64,000 nucleotides of DNA from Corallium rubrum (GCA_964035015.1 CAXIUP010000285.1:487858-551857), one strand, 5' to 3'. Positions 30,909 through 43,802 are shown, numbered from the stretch's first letter. The notes: generated by a model not told the origin, from the sequence alone. Numbers and translations are program-made.

Positions 30909-31352
30909 GCTAAAAGACCTTTTCACCAATAGCGGGCGTCATCTTGAATTCGCAATGCATTATGGTCTATCCAGGGTAGCAAGCTCCAATAAAAGGGCGA
31001 TTGCGTAGTGTTTGCGTAGTGATTGCGTAGAGACACAATGCGGTATTTTTTTCTTTATAAATACTTTCGTGGCAACAATATCTAAATATAATAATTGGTA
31101 AAAGCAACAATTCTTGGACGTGTAAGGATAGATTCATGACAAATGTATCCTTATACGTACGAGAATTATTGCTTTTACCAATATGACAACGATCATATCC
31201 AGACATTGTTGCCATGAAAGTGTTCATCAAGAAAAAATTACCGCATTGTGTCTCAACACTAAGCAATCACCCTTTTATTTGAGCTTGCAACCCTGGATAG
31301 ACCATAATGCATTGCGAATTCAAGATGGCGCCCCTATTGGTGAAAAGGTCTA
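30909..31352. mobile_element. Palindromic MITE, family B copy 2
   Basis: Ends GACCTTTTCACCAATAG and CTATTGGTGAAAAGGTC are perfect inverted repeats. GCAATGCATTATGGTCTATC and its complement continue the arms. The element is immediately followed by the ACGA microsatellite. Confidence 0.85.
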
Positions 31353-31362
31353 TTGATTTTGC

Positions 31363-31523
31363 ACGAACGAACGAACGAACGAACGAACGAACGAACGAAC
31401 GAACGAACGAACGAACGAACGAACGAACGAACGAACGAACGAACGAACGAACGAACGAACGAACGAACGAACGAACGAACGAACGAACGAACGAACGAAC
31501 GAACGAACGAACGAACGAACGAA
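31363..31523. repeat. (ACGA)n microsatellite
   Basis: About 40 uninterrupted ACGA units, directly next to MITE B copy 2. Confidence 0.95.
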
Positions 31524-31794
31524 GCAGAAAATAAAGTTGCCTGAAAGCTAGCCGCCCGCTGTTTACATATCCACTTTCATGATTTCCAAATATTATTGAT
31601 TTTGGATTGGCGAAAGTTCGTCATATTCAATTACCTTGTCCTTAAAATTGCCAGATTAACTTCATGACAGCTATTGATGCATGGTTTGCAATCATTCTCT
31701 TGAGATTCAGAAGATAAAGATGTGGCAGCTATGTTGGAGGAAAACATCCTCCAAACACAATAGCTGCTAATGAGATTTTTTACATAATTTACAT

Positions 31795-32745
31795 TAGCCC
31801 GGGATAGTTCGTATTACGAAATTCTTTCTTCAGCCGCAAGAGGAGATTTGAATCGTTATGATCTGTTGAAATCGATAACGCTGCGAAAACTGCACTAATG
31901 ACGAGGCAATTCATGAAACTAGGTTTGCCGAAAAACGTAAAAATTAAATTGTTAGAGAACGACGCTGTTTCAGATCTGGTAAAAATATTGTTTTTTGTCC
32001 AACGGTACCGAGCCATCCAAGACTACACTGATCAGACTTACACGACGTCAACAGCTGCAGCAGTATCCAGGGAGGAATTGACAGCAATAAAAAAACGACG
32101 AACAAAACAAAAACGAAATGAAACAAAACAAAACAAAACGAAATTTGGAAGAGAAATGTCTTTGAAGCGGCGAGAGAACTACTCTGGTAGCAATGAACGA
32201 TTTCAACAGAATGGAAAACGAGAAAGCCGATCCTGTTTTATTTGCGATAATAAAGGACACATTGCTAAAGACTGTTGTTGGTTTAACATCGGAGCTGGAG
32301 ACAAGCCACCATTTACAAGATAGAAGGAATTGCAGGAATATGGATATTTTTCCCAAGGTTATGCAAACAGTTTAAACTTCAAGCAGGCATCTCAATAAAT
32401 GGGAACGCACGTCGCTCTTCTGTAAGTAGTAAAAATTATTGTAGACCAAATACCGATATTCCCACTCAACCATTTGTTAAGTCATATTTCATAAACGAGT
32501 GGGAGTGTTTTACCACAGGGGGCAGAGGAGTCAAATATGAGTTACATTTACTCAACGTCTTACTTTTGACAACTTATGATCAATTCACGGCTTTACAAGT
32601 TTGCAAGTACTTCGTGTATGAAAATTCAAACAAACTCATTACACCGCAGCCTATAGTATTGTGGGCTCGTATTGCCCGAACCTCGGTGATATGCCCCGAT
32701 AAGAACCCGAATAAAAATAGAGAAAGGGAGAAAACTCTTAATTAA
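31795..32745 (+). pseudogene. Retroelement gag-like fragment with zinc knuckle
   Basis: Three frames carry one protein-like sequence: ARDSSYYEILSSAARGDLNR (31795-31890), then 31898-32323 with FMKLGLPKNVKIKLLENDAV and the CCHC knuckle CFICDNKGHIAKDC, then, after a stop and a frame change, a long open stretch ending near 32745 (NARRSSVSSKNYC, INEWECFTTGGRGVKYELH). A Lys/Asn/Gln-rich AAACAAAAC-repeat lies in the middle. It looks like Gag of a retroelement whose polymerase is not in the window; class unknown (DIRS-like and LTR types are possible). Confidence 0.5.
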
Positions 32746-33236
32746 TGTGCCTATGAAACGAAAATTAAGTTTGTTTTATTTGTAAGGACACTTAAAATGA
32801 CAGAGTAACATATTTTGCAGTTTTTCGTTTCCTTGCTTCGTTCTTGAGATATTTCAGTTTGTCAGATGTAAATGTCACATTTTGCGACGTCACACGTGCA
32901 TAATGAGTTATCGAAAAACGTTATATATCTTTGCTCTTGTCAAATATAATCACTTGAAAATCTACATGTTTAGTGTAAATCTACCTGTTTAGTGTTCTGG
33001 GTTGAAACACACGCACATGCTTCCCTCGAATTATTTTGGTTTGATAATATCAAAGATATACCTTTTTTCAACAACTCATGCACATGTGACGTTAAAATGT
33101 TTAATCTGCATATCAAACAAACTGAAATATCTCAAGAACGAAGCAAGGAAACGAAAAACTGCAAAAGATGTTAATCTATCATTTTAAGTGTTCTTTCAAA
33201 TAAGACAGACTTAATTTTCGTTTCATAGGAACTTTA
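32744..33236. mobile_element. MITE family C, full copy
   Basis: Inverted arms containing TTGCAGTTTTTCGTTTCCTT and GGAAACGAAAAACTGCAAAA, outer ATGAAACGAAAATTAAGT and TTAATTTTCGTTTCAT. Inner CACGTGCATAATGAGTTATC is matched imperfectly. No coding capacity. Confidence 0.8.
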
Positions 33237-33239
33237 ACG

Positions 33240-33660
33240 TTCAATCGTTCGATGTGCACCGGAGACCTCACTAGACCAGTTGACCGTTGGAAATTTCAAG
33301 GAGATTTCAAAACATAAATACGTCGAACACAGAAAAACATGTTTCTAACTGGTATTCAATTCAACGTGGCCGTTCTTTGCTGGTCGCATACAGAGGGCTG
33401 TATATATAATTTTGTGAATGATGGATTTTCGTAGGGACTCGTGCGATCAGTTTCAGAACTCAGAAGTAAGGAATATTTAATTGTAATATTCTACTCGTAG
33501 AAGATTTCATAACTGACGGACTGAGCCATTTACAACCGAATTATTATACAATACTCTTACAATCGTCAGACAAAAATCTACAGACAATTTTTGATATCTT
33601 GCCTACTTGTACGTCAACATATTTTGATGATCTGATCATATAAAAGCTTGGGCCAAAGTA
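33240..33660. other. Intergenic, no feature seen
   Basis: No recognisable gene or repeat boundary. Confidence 0.4.
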
Positions 33661-33665
33661 GGACT

Positions 33666-35675
33666 TTGACACAGAATAAAGAACTGAGCAGAAGGGCCAC
33701 TCGGGGCTCGGAGTGTCGCCGTTTTTCAGTGCGCATGCGCGAGGTCTGCGAAGCTCGCAGCCAGTAAACCTCAGCCAGGTCAACAAGGACTGTAATGGCG
33801 AAATACGGATTTGCTTCACTAAAATCGCTATATCTCACAAACTAGTCGCCCGATCTTCACGCTACAACCAGTAGTGATTGAGAGAAGGTAAGTGACAATA
33901 TTTTTGCTGTTTAGAAGACATGAAAAACATCTGAAAGTGAAAATTTACGGAATTAAAACCGCCACAGTATAGAGCCACTAAAGTATTCTTGTCGATTTTC
34001 CACTTGCCTTTACGGCTTGAAAAAAAGAGTAGAAACTCTTTGAAAACATTTCCAACATTGAGTACAAAGATGAAATCACACGTATGTGTTATTATTTATT
34101 GAATTAGACGAGTAGCTCTGAACAGCGAAGCAATTCTGTTAGGTGGATTTGGGGCAATTACACACTGTGACACTCTGAAATTTGCTGACCAGTATTCCAT
34201 AAATCAAACTACCAAGTGCCCACAATCTACCCGCTTTTCAAAACTAAAGTTAATAGCTCTCCAATAATAACTTTAATATTTTTATTGAGAAGCGTGGCTG
34301 ATTTTTATGTTTGTTTTGTTTTTTATTACAGTTGAATCATGCATACAGTATTTCTTCTTGAACTTGTTTAATATATTCATATCATGTCAGACCATTGATC
34401 TTCTTGAACTTGAAAGCAGTGTACTGAAATATATGCGATCAGTCCAAGATTGGGGTTGCTAAGCTCCTTCATAGTACATATTTTAGATCAAAACAAGGAC
34501 TGGTGTATAATAAGAATTTCAATGGAGTATTGTGTTTATTGGATGGTCACTTGTAAATTATTTCTATAGTTTGATACTGTACTTTGATTTGTACTACAGT
34601 GTAAATTATTTTTTGCTATATAAAAATAAATATTTGGGATTGACTGTTTGTGATTGAGTTGAGGTTGAATTTCTTCTTGAACTGCACCAGTGCAACAGCA
34701 AATTTGCACTAACTTTGAATTTTGCATAATTATATATGTCCAAAGATCCAAACAAAGTCATTCAGAGAAATTAGTTTTACTAAAATGTATATAAACTTGC
34801 ACAATATCAAATGATTTCAACATGCAAAACTGATTGCTATTGAAAAAGTTTTATTCCTTCTGTAAGACAATGATGTGAAAAAACTTTATATATATTCTAT
34901 CATGTATTCTAATAGAAATTTGGTATATTTTGTAATTCAGTGTTTTAACTGCAAATATGGTATTAAAACATACAAATAGCCCTGGCCCCTGGTGTCAAAC
35001 AAGACAGCAAACAGCTCACAGGTGGTGACACCAAGCAGTAATTTAAACATAAGTTACCTCTATCATAAGTTTAATTCCTACATGTTAGTTTCATGAAATT
35101 TTAAAAAAATATAACAACAGTACTAAACTGGCCTAATTAATTTCAAAATATATTTAATACTGTAAAACGACAAAACGTCACCTAATAGAATTGCTTCGTT
35201 CTTCAAAATTACTCAATCCATTCAAGAAATAACAGGAAATATGTGCAGTTTAATCTTTATACTTAACGTTTAAACTGCTTTTAAAGATTGTCTGCTCTTA
35301 TTTTTGCTTGCAAATGCAAGTTTAAAGAAGATGGTAATGCTTTAAATAGCTTCACAGTGGCGGTTCGAGTTCGTTTTAATTCCGTAAATTTTCACTTTCA
35401 AATGTTTTTCGTACCTTCTAAATGGCAAAAATATTGTTATCTACCTCTCCTCTATTCCTACTGGTTGTAGCGTAAAAATCGAGCGACTAGTTTGTGAGAT
35501 ATAGCGATTTTAGTGATCCAACTCCGTATTTCGCCATTACACTCCTTGTTGACCTGGCTGAGGTTTACTGGCTGCGAGATTTTCCGGAAGTGGTTTTCGG
35601 TAACAATCGCGGGGACAAAAACTTCAAAGGTTCCGACCCGAGTGGCCCTTCTGCTCAGTTCTTTATTCTGTGACT
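33666..35675. mobile_element. 2.0-kb element with ~220-bp terminal inverted repeats
   Basis: Left CACAGAATAAAGAACTGAGC and right GCTCAGTTCTTTATTCTGTG are perfect complements; further paired blocks are GGGCCACTCG, TGGCGAAATACGGA, ATCGCTATATCTCACAAACT and CTACAACCAGTAG. The arms contain different short inserts (GCGCATGCGCG in the left). The 1.6-kb interior has no coding capacity, so this is a non-autonomous long-TIR element. Confidence 0.8.
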
Positions 35676-35689
35676 TTGATTAAATGTTA

Positions 35690-36450
35690 TGCGTAGCTAT
35701 AAATATGAGTCGGTCACTTGATGCAAAACCAGGGTGTTTTGAGTTCGATCTCGTGAGTCCACTCCTTTGTGTGAAGCTTAATTGAAACACTGAAGTGTGA
35801 CGTTTGACACAGTCTAAGATAAAAATACGAATCTCGCCTACCGTCGATATTCCCTTCTATTTCAGCCAGGTTTGGTGTATGAGAATTTAAGAATTGAGAT
35901 CTCATGAAAAGACCGCTGATTTAGTTATATATGGAAAAGACAATCGATTTTTAAAATAACTTCGGGAAACCTCTTTTCTGTCATGCTCATATCAACACAT
36001 ACGTCATTTCCGCCACCAGATGTTGCGGTGCACATCGTACGAAAACAATCTGTAAATTTTGGCCACCGAATATGCAGGTTTAACAACCATTTCTACAAAT
36101 ATCTTCCACGATTTGGTGAGAATATACAATTTTTAGATAGGATACTTAAAATAGAACTTTTTTGTTAAATCTCATGCGAGTTAGAGCAATTTGACAAAAT
36201 GGCGCACGGCTGTTTCCTGTGTAATGAGTTTGCTTGAATTTTAGTACACGAAGTATTTGTTAACTTGCCAAGCCGTACGAGTTGAAAATCCAGCCAAGTC
36301 CAGGTTTGTGAATTGATGCATAAGTCGTCTAAGGTAAGACGTTCAGTAAATTAACTCATGTTTGACTTCTCTGCTCCCTGTGGCTGCATGTTTGATTTTT
36401 TAGTCCTCGGAAGATAGTTTCCTCGGCTTCGCCTCGTTGGCTATCAGCTA
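35690..36450. other. Intergenic, no gene seen
   Basis: Short open frames only; no recognisable motif. GCCTCGTTGGCTATCAGCTA near 36430 may be the edge of a foldback repeat. Confidence 0.4.
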
Positions 36451-36479
36451 ATAGAAGAAAACGCGGGCTCGTCTAACGA

Positions 36480-36615
36480 GTTTACACGCCAAGGCATAGG
36501 CCAACAAAAGAAGCAAGCCTAGGTAGTCTGACCCAGGTAGGCCAGCCCAGGACGTGTTTACACTGCCAAAAAATAGGCCAAAGTTAGGCCAAGGCTTGCA
36601 GTGTAAACACGGCTT
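36480..36615. mobile_element. Small palindromic MITE rich in AGGCC
   Basis: Arms GTTTACACGCCAAGGC and GGCTTGCAGTGTAAAC with internal ATAGGCCAA motifs in both orientations. Confidence 0.5.
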
Positions 36616-36649
36616 AATTGTTAATTATCCGGTAGGCCATAGCCGCTGA

Positions 36650-37740
36650 ATATATATACTCGGTTTAAACTCGGAATCATTCGGTGCCAAGCTGAAGAAT
36701 GCCAAGAATGCTTGGGAAAGCCTTATTAGTGACGTTATTTAATCTTAATGCTTTATGAGCTAGGTTTACTTTGATTTTTCCTCTAATTATCTTAATCATC
36801 GTCTTAATACATTATTTTCTTCGTATTTTGGTCTTATCAAACTATTCAGCAGTGGCGGATACAGGATTTTTGCAAGGGGGGTGACTATAAGGTGCTCAGT
36901 TGTTTCTTTCAGAATATTTAACAAGGGCGCGGGGGGGGGGAAGATGCGACAAACTTCCAGGGGGGTCCGGGGGCATGCTCCTTCGGAAATATTTTGAATT
37001 TTAGAGTCTCTGAAATAGCATTTCCTGCATTTTGAGGGGCATTTGAAAGAGTTTTGAAGGATATAAATTACCAAACAAAATACCCAAATATATGAATACA
37101 CCATATGTCGTCATTGTCGTGGACTCTGGGGATATGTTTTATACGTTTATGTTCCAAAAGTACTATGTATATTCAGATTTCAGATTGAGATTGTATACAA
37201 TACGTCTATATAATCGTGATTCTTACTGTTTTAAAATTGGGGTTTCAAATTTACAAGATATTAGCGTATCATGATGTCCAATCTTATTGCAGAGAGGCCA
37301 TAGCTACGGCCTGTATCAATAAGCATTGTTATACAATACAATTTATGCACGTTTTACACACGAGTAACTGTTGTGATTTGTATAAACAGCTGCTAGTGTA
37401 TCGCTGTATAATCCTGTATTGGTTGGGGCAGGGAAGGGGGGTGACTAGTCACCCAGTCACCCCCCCCCCCTGTATCCGCCCCTGATTCAGGAAGCATTCA
37501 CAAATTGACGTGAAGGCCGGAAGGACAATATCATAACAACATCACGGAGATTTGAAAGATTGGAGTACAGTGGTTCAGGTTAGTGTGAGAATTTCTCTTA
37601 AGTATGTTGGGTTTACTGCAGCGTTTCAAAGCCAATTTGACATTGCAAATCTATCTTCAGAATTAGCTTTTCTGCGGATACATTTACGTGTTTCATTAGG
37701 GTATAAATATTTTCCATTTTACTTCCGCCTTCTTGGCCAA
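36650..37740 (+). repeat. Dispersed repeat, copy 2, split by a hAT element
   Basis: Shares ordered blocks with 900-1420 (see that entry). The insertion 36850-37484 separates the TACATTATTTTCTT block from the AACATCACGGA block. Confidence 0.65.
36850..37484. mobile_element. hAT-like MITE with 6-bp target duplication
   Basis: Ends CAGTGGCGGATACAGG and CCTGTATCCGCCCCTG are inverted with one difference. ATTCAG flanks both (36844-36849 and 37485-37490). Poly-C/poly-G tracts lie near both ends. No transposase. CAGNGGCGGAT.. ends are common among hAT MITEs. Confidence 0.8.
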
Positions 37741-38120
37741 GTTACACAATACCAGGTTGCTTGCGTATCGTATTACATTTCGTATCGGATAAGCGTTAGG
37801 CCCCAGTTACATAATCATGCTGGTTAGGTCCTCTGGTTTCACGAGACCATGGCAATCCGGTACGTGCCATCATCAGGGCAAATCACTCCACTTCAGTGAA
37901 GGTGATATCAAAAGTTATCCGACACATATCGTGAATATAACCGGCTGATTCCTCTACGTTCAGTTTTGATTATTCTAATTCCACCAATTTTCTTGTCCAT
38001 AATAACAGCTTTTCCAAATACATCTGAGATTAATCTTAGGCTAATGTAATATATTTGATCTTGTCAAGAACAGTGACATCTAGCAGTTGATTCCATATTG
38101 TGTTTCGACCACAGACACTA
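37741..38120. other. Intergenic, no feature seen
   Basis: No gene recognised. Confidence 0.4.
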
Positions 38121-38128
38121 CAAAATTA

Positions 38129-39288
38129 TGCACCTATCAATGTTAAGCCCGAGGGGGGGGAGGCCGGGCAGATGTGGGGATTTGAACTTCATTGTCTTCC
38201 CCACACGGAGTGGGGACATTTGAATTTTTGGCGAGAAGAACAGAACTAATATCGGGCAGTTAATTTGGCACCGGGGTTTACCGGGCCTTTAATACCGGGC
38301 AATGATACCGGGTCTAGCGCTGCTGTCCAAAAGGAGCGCAGGATCTGGTGAGATTGCGGGGTGGCCATCTTGGATTTTAAAGAACAAACCAACGAGGAGA
38401 CCATTTCTGAAGGTAAGCTCACTAAGCTGTCGTTTTCGTTTCAAAGATTGATGATTTGTATTTGTCAAAAACGTGTTTATAACCATAAGCTATTTCTAAA
38501 TTCACTGTATTTGAATTGATGCCTTTGTTCGGGCTAAATAGTCGCCTTTGTTTTGCTTTTTGATAGAGAGTATAGCCAGGGTGCATTCGGTGTAAATGCT
38601 ACGCCGAAGATACGCCAAAGCAGTCGCAACGCTACGCCAACATCTCACCCTAGCCCATTCTTCCGACTCTCACCCACGCCAGGGCGTATGAGTCAGTTCT
38701 GCAAAAATTCCACACGTTTAGGACCATTTTTGAGAAGTTTAAATCGTAATTAGTTTTTAAATATCAATAAGATACAATAGTCCGATACAGGGTGACCGGG
38801 GTGCAAAAACAACAGACTCAGACTCTAAAGTACAACATTTATTCACGTTCATTTAACACATGTGTAATGTCGGTACTAAGCCTAAACCTGTTACGCTGTT
38901 TGAATCGTTTGATGTATTTATTGGTATTTATGCGCCGCCAAGATAAAAACAGCGTACGCCACTACGCCAGGAAAGATGATTGTGCACCAGTACGCCAAGG
39001 CTTACTGTAACTCTACGCCGAAGATCTTCCGATTAGACTACACCGAATGCACCCTGGGAGTATAGTGTTGGAATATATTGCTTTTTGTAAAAATCCACAA
39101 CTTTGAGAGGAAAATGCCTCTTTTGAAATGGACAAACAGTGACAGAGCCGGAGGCGGGGGGATTTGATCTAGTTTGACGTATATTTTGAGCTCCAGGGTG
39201 GGGATTTTGCCCAAAAATTCTTCAGAAAAATCAAATCCCCCACATCTGCCCGGCCTCCCCCCCCTCGGGCTTAACATTGATAGGTGCA
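38129..39288. mobile_element. Harbinger-like MITE carrying a nested hAT MITE
   Basis: Inverted ends TGCACCTATCAATGTTAAGC and its exact complement, about 50 bp with few differences, continue through CCCGAGGGGGG and GGCCGGGCAGATGTGGGG. TTA flanks both (38126-38128 and 39289-39291), the preferred 3-bp target of PIF/Harbinger. The interior contains the element at 38576-39057. Confidence 0.85.
38576..39057. mobile_element. hAT MITE with perfect 8-bp target duplication
   Basis: Ends CCAGGGTGCATTCGGTGTA and TACACCGAATGCACCCTGG are perfect complements; GAGTATAG flanks both sides (38568-38575 and 39058-39065). TACGCC motifs recur near both ends as subterminal repeats. Confidence 0.9.
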
Positions 39289-39517
39289 TTATAAATATGG
39301 ACCAAACTTTTATAATTTGCTTTCACCCCGTTGTAATCACTTGTGTCTCATCTGTAGACTTTGGCCATTGTTCGTCAAACGGACCTAAAGGCTCTTTTCA
39401 AGTCATCGCAAAAACCATCTTGCAGCTCGTTGTGAGTGTTTGCATTTTATTAAAAACAACTCACAGTGCTAGCTGCGAACTATAGTTTCTGACGAGAAAA
39501 CAAGCTGCAAGTACTTG

Positions 39518-41123
39518 TCCCCGAGCCGGGCGACGGGCCGAAGGCCCGGAGCCCGGTGAGGGTGCTAATCTCGCCACGCATGGAGTCCACTTACATGTGA
39601 AATTACACGCGAGTGGGAAAGAAATTCTGCGAGATGTTTATATGTATGTATGTATGTATATTTAGTAGAAACTTACTAGTGTACTATTGCAAATGCTGCA
39701 ATCTGATTGGCTACTCTACTCGATATCTATTCGTCAATAGATAGCGAGTAGCAAATTGAGCACCAATACTCGCGCGGCCATGCAGTAAAACAACATGGAG
39801 GACACGAGGAGTGAAAGATTGTTTTGCCTTGGTTTTCGCACAGAAACAATGGTTATGCTTCGTTTTTTGAAATAATTTGGAACAACTAAGGTACACAAGT
39901 TAGTTTCTACTAAAACAATTAGATTATTCGCTCTCAATTTCTATGAGATGATAGTTGACTCGAGCTCCGCTCTCGTCAACTATTCACTCATAGAAATTTC
40001 GAGCTCATAATCTAATTGTTAAATATATCCATCAAATCGCCAACTTTCGCGGCTCAAGCGAAACAAAATCTTTGTCAGAAAAATTGGTTTACAAATGGCC
40101 GAAAAACGAAAGCCAAGAAGAGATGTTGCAGCGGGATGGACCAAACAATATTAAACACGACTAGAAACCATTGAAAAAGCATGAAAAATTGCTATAAAGA
40201 TCGGAAAAGATGCCGCCAAATGTGACTGAAAAAAACAAAAAGATGTTTCTTCGTGTGTCTGTTCAAAGCCAGCAAAAGACTTATGCACTGGTATATCTTG
40301 GCTCGAGAGAGAACAGTGAATTGAAAGGAACATCATCACAAACAGCTTTTCACATTTTGAAGAGAATTGATTACTTTTTGCTAAGAACCGAACGAAAAAA
40401 ACACGGAAACCAAACGCTGTAGCCTGTATAGCAGTGTTTGCAGCATCTGAGAAGAGCCAAAAGAAAATTTAACGGTAAGCAGTGATTCGTATTTAACTTA
40501 CCAGCCGTTTCTTTAGCTGATTAGAGTCGGTATATATCCGAAACCTTTTCAGTATTAATTAAACTCAGTTAAAACAGCAAAAATCTTGTCAAATAATATA
40601 CATTTTCCCAGGCGTTTTTTTCCATGGTTCGAGTAAAACTTTGCATTAAGTTATAGTTCTTCCCTGGTTAGTTTTTCCTCTCTTATACCTATAGTTTTCA
40701 GGCTGTTACCCACGTTTTTTTCTATTCTGATGTTTTTCTTTAAGGTTCAACATTATATTTTGGAACATTGGGAATCCTTTTATTAAAACAGTTTAATAGG
40801 CACCTTGATATAAGCGTCTGCAATTATTGTTTGTTTTTGCTATCAATTTCTAGTGCTATTAAGTTAGGTCGTGACACAAGTTTTTCCTCAGCCACTGCTT
40901 TATTATTTTGGAATAAAACATTGCTTTGGAAATTGGTCAATAATAGAAAAACTACATTCATAAACGTGATAAAACAGGATGTAAAGGAGGCCAGGAGGGC
41001 AAGGGTGTTTATATTTGTATACAAAAACAGATCAGGTGCTTATTTTAATCGGGGGGGGGGGGGGGATTATGTATATTTAATGTGTTAAAAGCGGGCGAGG
41101 GGGTTGCGTTTATGTATTTCTAG
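39518..41123 (+). mobile_element. TTTCTAG-ended element, copy 1
   Basis: Starts TCCCCGAGCCGGGCG with a GGGCCGAAGGCCC hairpin and GGTGCTAATCTCG, and ends GCGTTTATGTATTTCTAG followed by T. Shares both ends with copies at 41878, 53804 and 57238. The interior includes a foldback repeat (39915-40022) and no recognised gene. 5' TC and 3' CTAG followed by T resemble Helitron ends, but no 3' hairpin was found. Confidence 0.6.
39915..40022. mobile_element. Foldback with TAAAACAATTAG ends
   Basis: Ends ACAATTAGATTAT and ATAATCTAATTGT enclose arms CTATGAGATGATAGTTGAC and a matching GTCAACTATTCACTCATAG. Same outer ends as the foldbacks at 57432 and 59663, with a different core. Confidence 0.75.
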
Positions 41124-41129
41124 TATCTC

Positions 41130-41230
41130 ATTAAAAAGAACTCACAACGAGAAAACAAGCACTGTGAGTTGTTTTTAATTAGATGCAAACACTCGCAGCG
41201 AGCTGGTTTTTGCGATGACTGGATAAGAGC
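41130..41230. repeat. Short repeat shared with 39410-39480
   Basis: AAAAACAACTCACAGTGCTA-like and AGCTCGTTGTGAGTGTTTGC blocks at 39420-39475 appear inverted here (CACTGTGAGTTGTTTTTAAT, GCAAACACTCGCAGCGAGCT). The two lie just outside the two ends of the TTTCTAG-ended copy 1, so it may sit inside an older palindromic element. Confidence 0.5.
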
Positions 41231-41296
41231 CTTTAGTTTTTCATATTTTGTTTACACGCTGTGATGTTTTCACGATGTTATATATGTTTTCACCCC

Positions 41297-41635
<339 letters not shown>

Positions 41636-41877
41636 TGCGAGGATATCTCACAAAGTACTGCACAGATTTTCATGAAAGTATGTGGAAAGATTGCTTATGG
41701 GCCAAGGACGTACCAACTCTTTCAATTTTGGTTGAATTTGGTTAAAATGTAGATGAGAAATTAATAAAAATCTGACCACAAGATTCTCCATGTAGACTAA
41801 ATGCTTGATTGCGCTCGTTATCCGTATTTTATGCAAACGTTTTTGCATAATTTTGGTACGAGTGCAATCAAGCATTT

Positions 41878-43378
41878 TCCCCGAGCCCGGGCGTAGGGCC
41901 GAAAGCCCGGGTGAGGGTGCTAATCTCGACACGCGTGGAGTCCATATTACACGCGTGTAGAAAAAGCAAGGAGGGGATTTTGAGTGATTTGAATATTTAT
42001 ATATTTAGTCCTTGGTAGGATGTTCAAGTTGCGCAGTAAAAATTTGGGGGGACTGGTAACAGTATGAAGCCGGAAATTGATTGGCTGACGTCAACATTTA
42101 AAATCATTTAGTGATCACGATAGCAAAATAAACCGTCTTTTAATATTGCGAAATCATTTATTGTTGCCGAAAATCTCTGGACGGGAATAAAGAAAGTCAC
42201 TTTTTGGATCAGTTAGTACATCTCTTTCGAAGGAACAGAAAGAAAAACTGAGGAAAAACTGTTTATTGCGAGTAAAATGGAAACTGAAAGATGGCAGCAA
42301 GAATAAACTCGAAGGTATAAAATTTCCATGCTAAGACTAAGTCACTATTAAAAGGTAAGCTTAAGTTTTTCATATTTTCTCGACCACTGTCCACTGAAAA
42401 TATATTTTCGAATGAAAGTTTCCCTTTTGCTTCATCTTGAGAGATATCAATTTTATTACGTTGAGGGGTTTTGCTGTGTTTTGCTGAAGACGCCAATCTT
42501 TTAGGACGTGGTATATATGTTTTCTATATTTTTCTTAACCACTGTTATCTCTTTTTGAATGAAAATTTGCCGTTTGATTAATCAAAAACAGTCTATTTAT
42601 ACTGCCATATTTTTGTTTTCTCTTATTTCTGGTATAGATTCGCTAATTTGTTTTCTGTGGCGTTTTTCGACGTGTTTTCTAGTGTTTTTGACTTTGACGT
42701 TTAATATTAACAACTTACTCTTTTGATTATGGATATGAACTTTGTCAATTTTCGCCGCTGTTTTTCCCTATTTCTGACTGAAACCTTACCTGTTACTTTT
42801 TCATGGCAAATTTGATTGTACTGGTTTGTTTTTAATTCTATTATACTTATAGTTTTCGAGCTATTAATTTTAATACGTTGTTTTTTCTGTCATTGTGAAA
42901 CAGACAAGGAAGCCATTTAAACGCTTGCAAAATCTAAATTAAGATCACTTTGGCAACGTCCATGTAAACAGAATATTATTTTACATTCATACAGAGCGTA
43001 AACTAAGTTTTCCTTTTTGTTCAACTTTGTAATTCATGTAGTTGAAACAATTAGCCACTTTAGTCTTTGTGATTATCGTTTGCTTTTGCTGTGTCTGAGA
43101 ATGGCATGCAGTGAGTCGGACGACGAGAACATGACACATTTTTGTTATCGTTTGTGTATTTTTGAATAAAGATTTGTTGTGATTTTTTGCTTCATCTTGA
43201 CAGTCCGATTTTACTGTAATGTATTTACTTCGGTTCGACGACAGGGGCTATTGTAAGAACTGCATGAGACAGGGGGGGGGCGTGTTATAATATATTAAGA
43301 AAAACTAATTGGATGCTTATTTGAAGAAAATTATGTATTAAAAGCAGGCGAGGGGTTGTTGCGTTCATGTATTTCTAG
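41878..43378 (+). mobile_element. TTTCTAG-ended element, copy 2
   Basis: Starts TCCCCGAGCCCGGGCGTAGG and ends GCGTTCATGTATTTCTAG followed by T. The 1.5-kb interior is A+T-rich with no recognised gene. Confidence 0.6.
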
Positions 43379-43389
43379 TATTCATTCAT

Positions 43390-43800
43390 ACATGTGTATA
43401 GGTCTCGTGAAAGGTCTCGTGAGCTAGCCTGGTTAGCTGGATGGCTCGTTTTCTTTTTAAACATCTCTAATGATAACCTGGTGGCAGAGGTATGTACAGT
43501 CTTGTTTCTTCTTTAATTTATACAAAGTTTTAATTTATATTTCTGACATTGGAATACTTTCAACGCATGTATGTCACTTTGTGGACACAGTTTGATCATA
43601 GATATATAACTTACACATGGTTTGGAAGCTGTCAAACATGCAAGTAATGATTATGTTGATAAGCATTAGAGTTCCTTATATATGGAAGTAAATTTTATAG
43701 GAACATGATGACAATGGATCAGAACACGGGACGTTAATGAAGGACCACACTAATAACCCCATGCATGCAATTGTTGCTATTGGAAGACTGCTTCATTAAG
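43390..43800. other. Intergenic spacer
   Basis: No gene or clear repeat. Confidence 0.4.
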
Positions 43801-43802
43801 CC

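Noticed and set aside
31307-31544. Frame encoding NERT repeats.
   Set aside because: Translation of the ACGA microsatellite.
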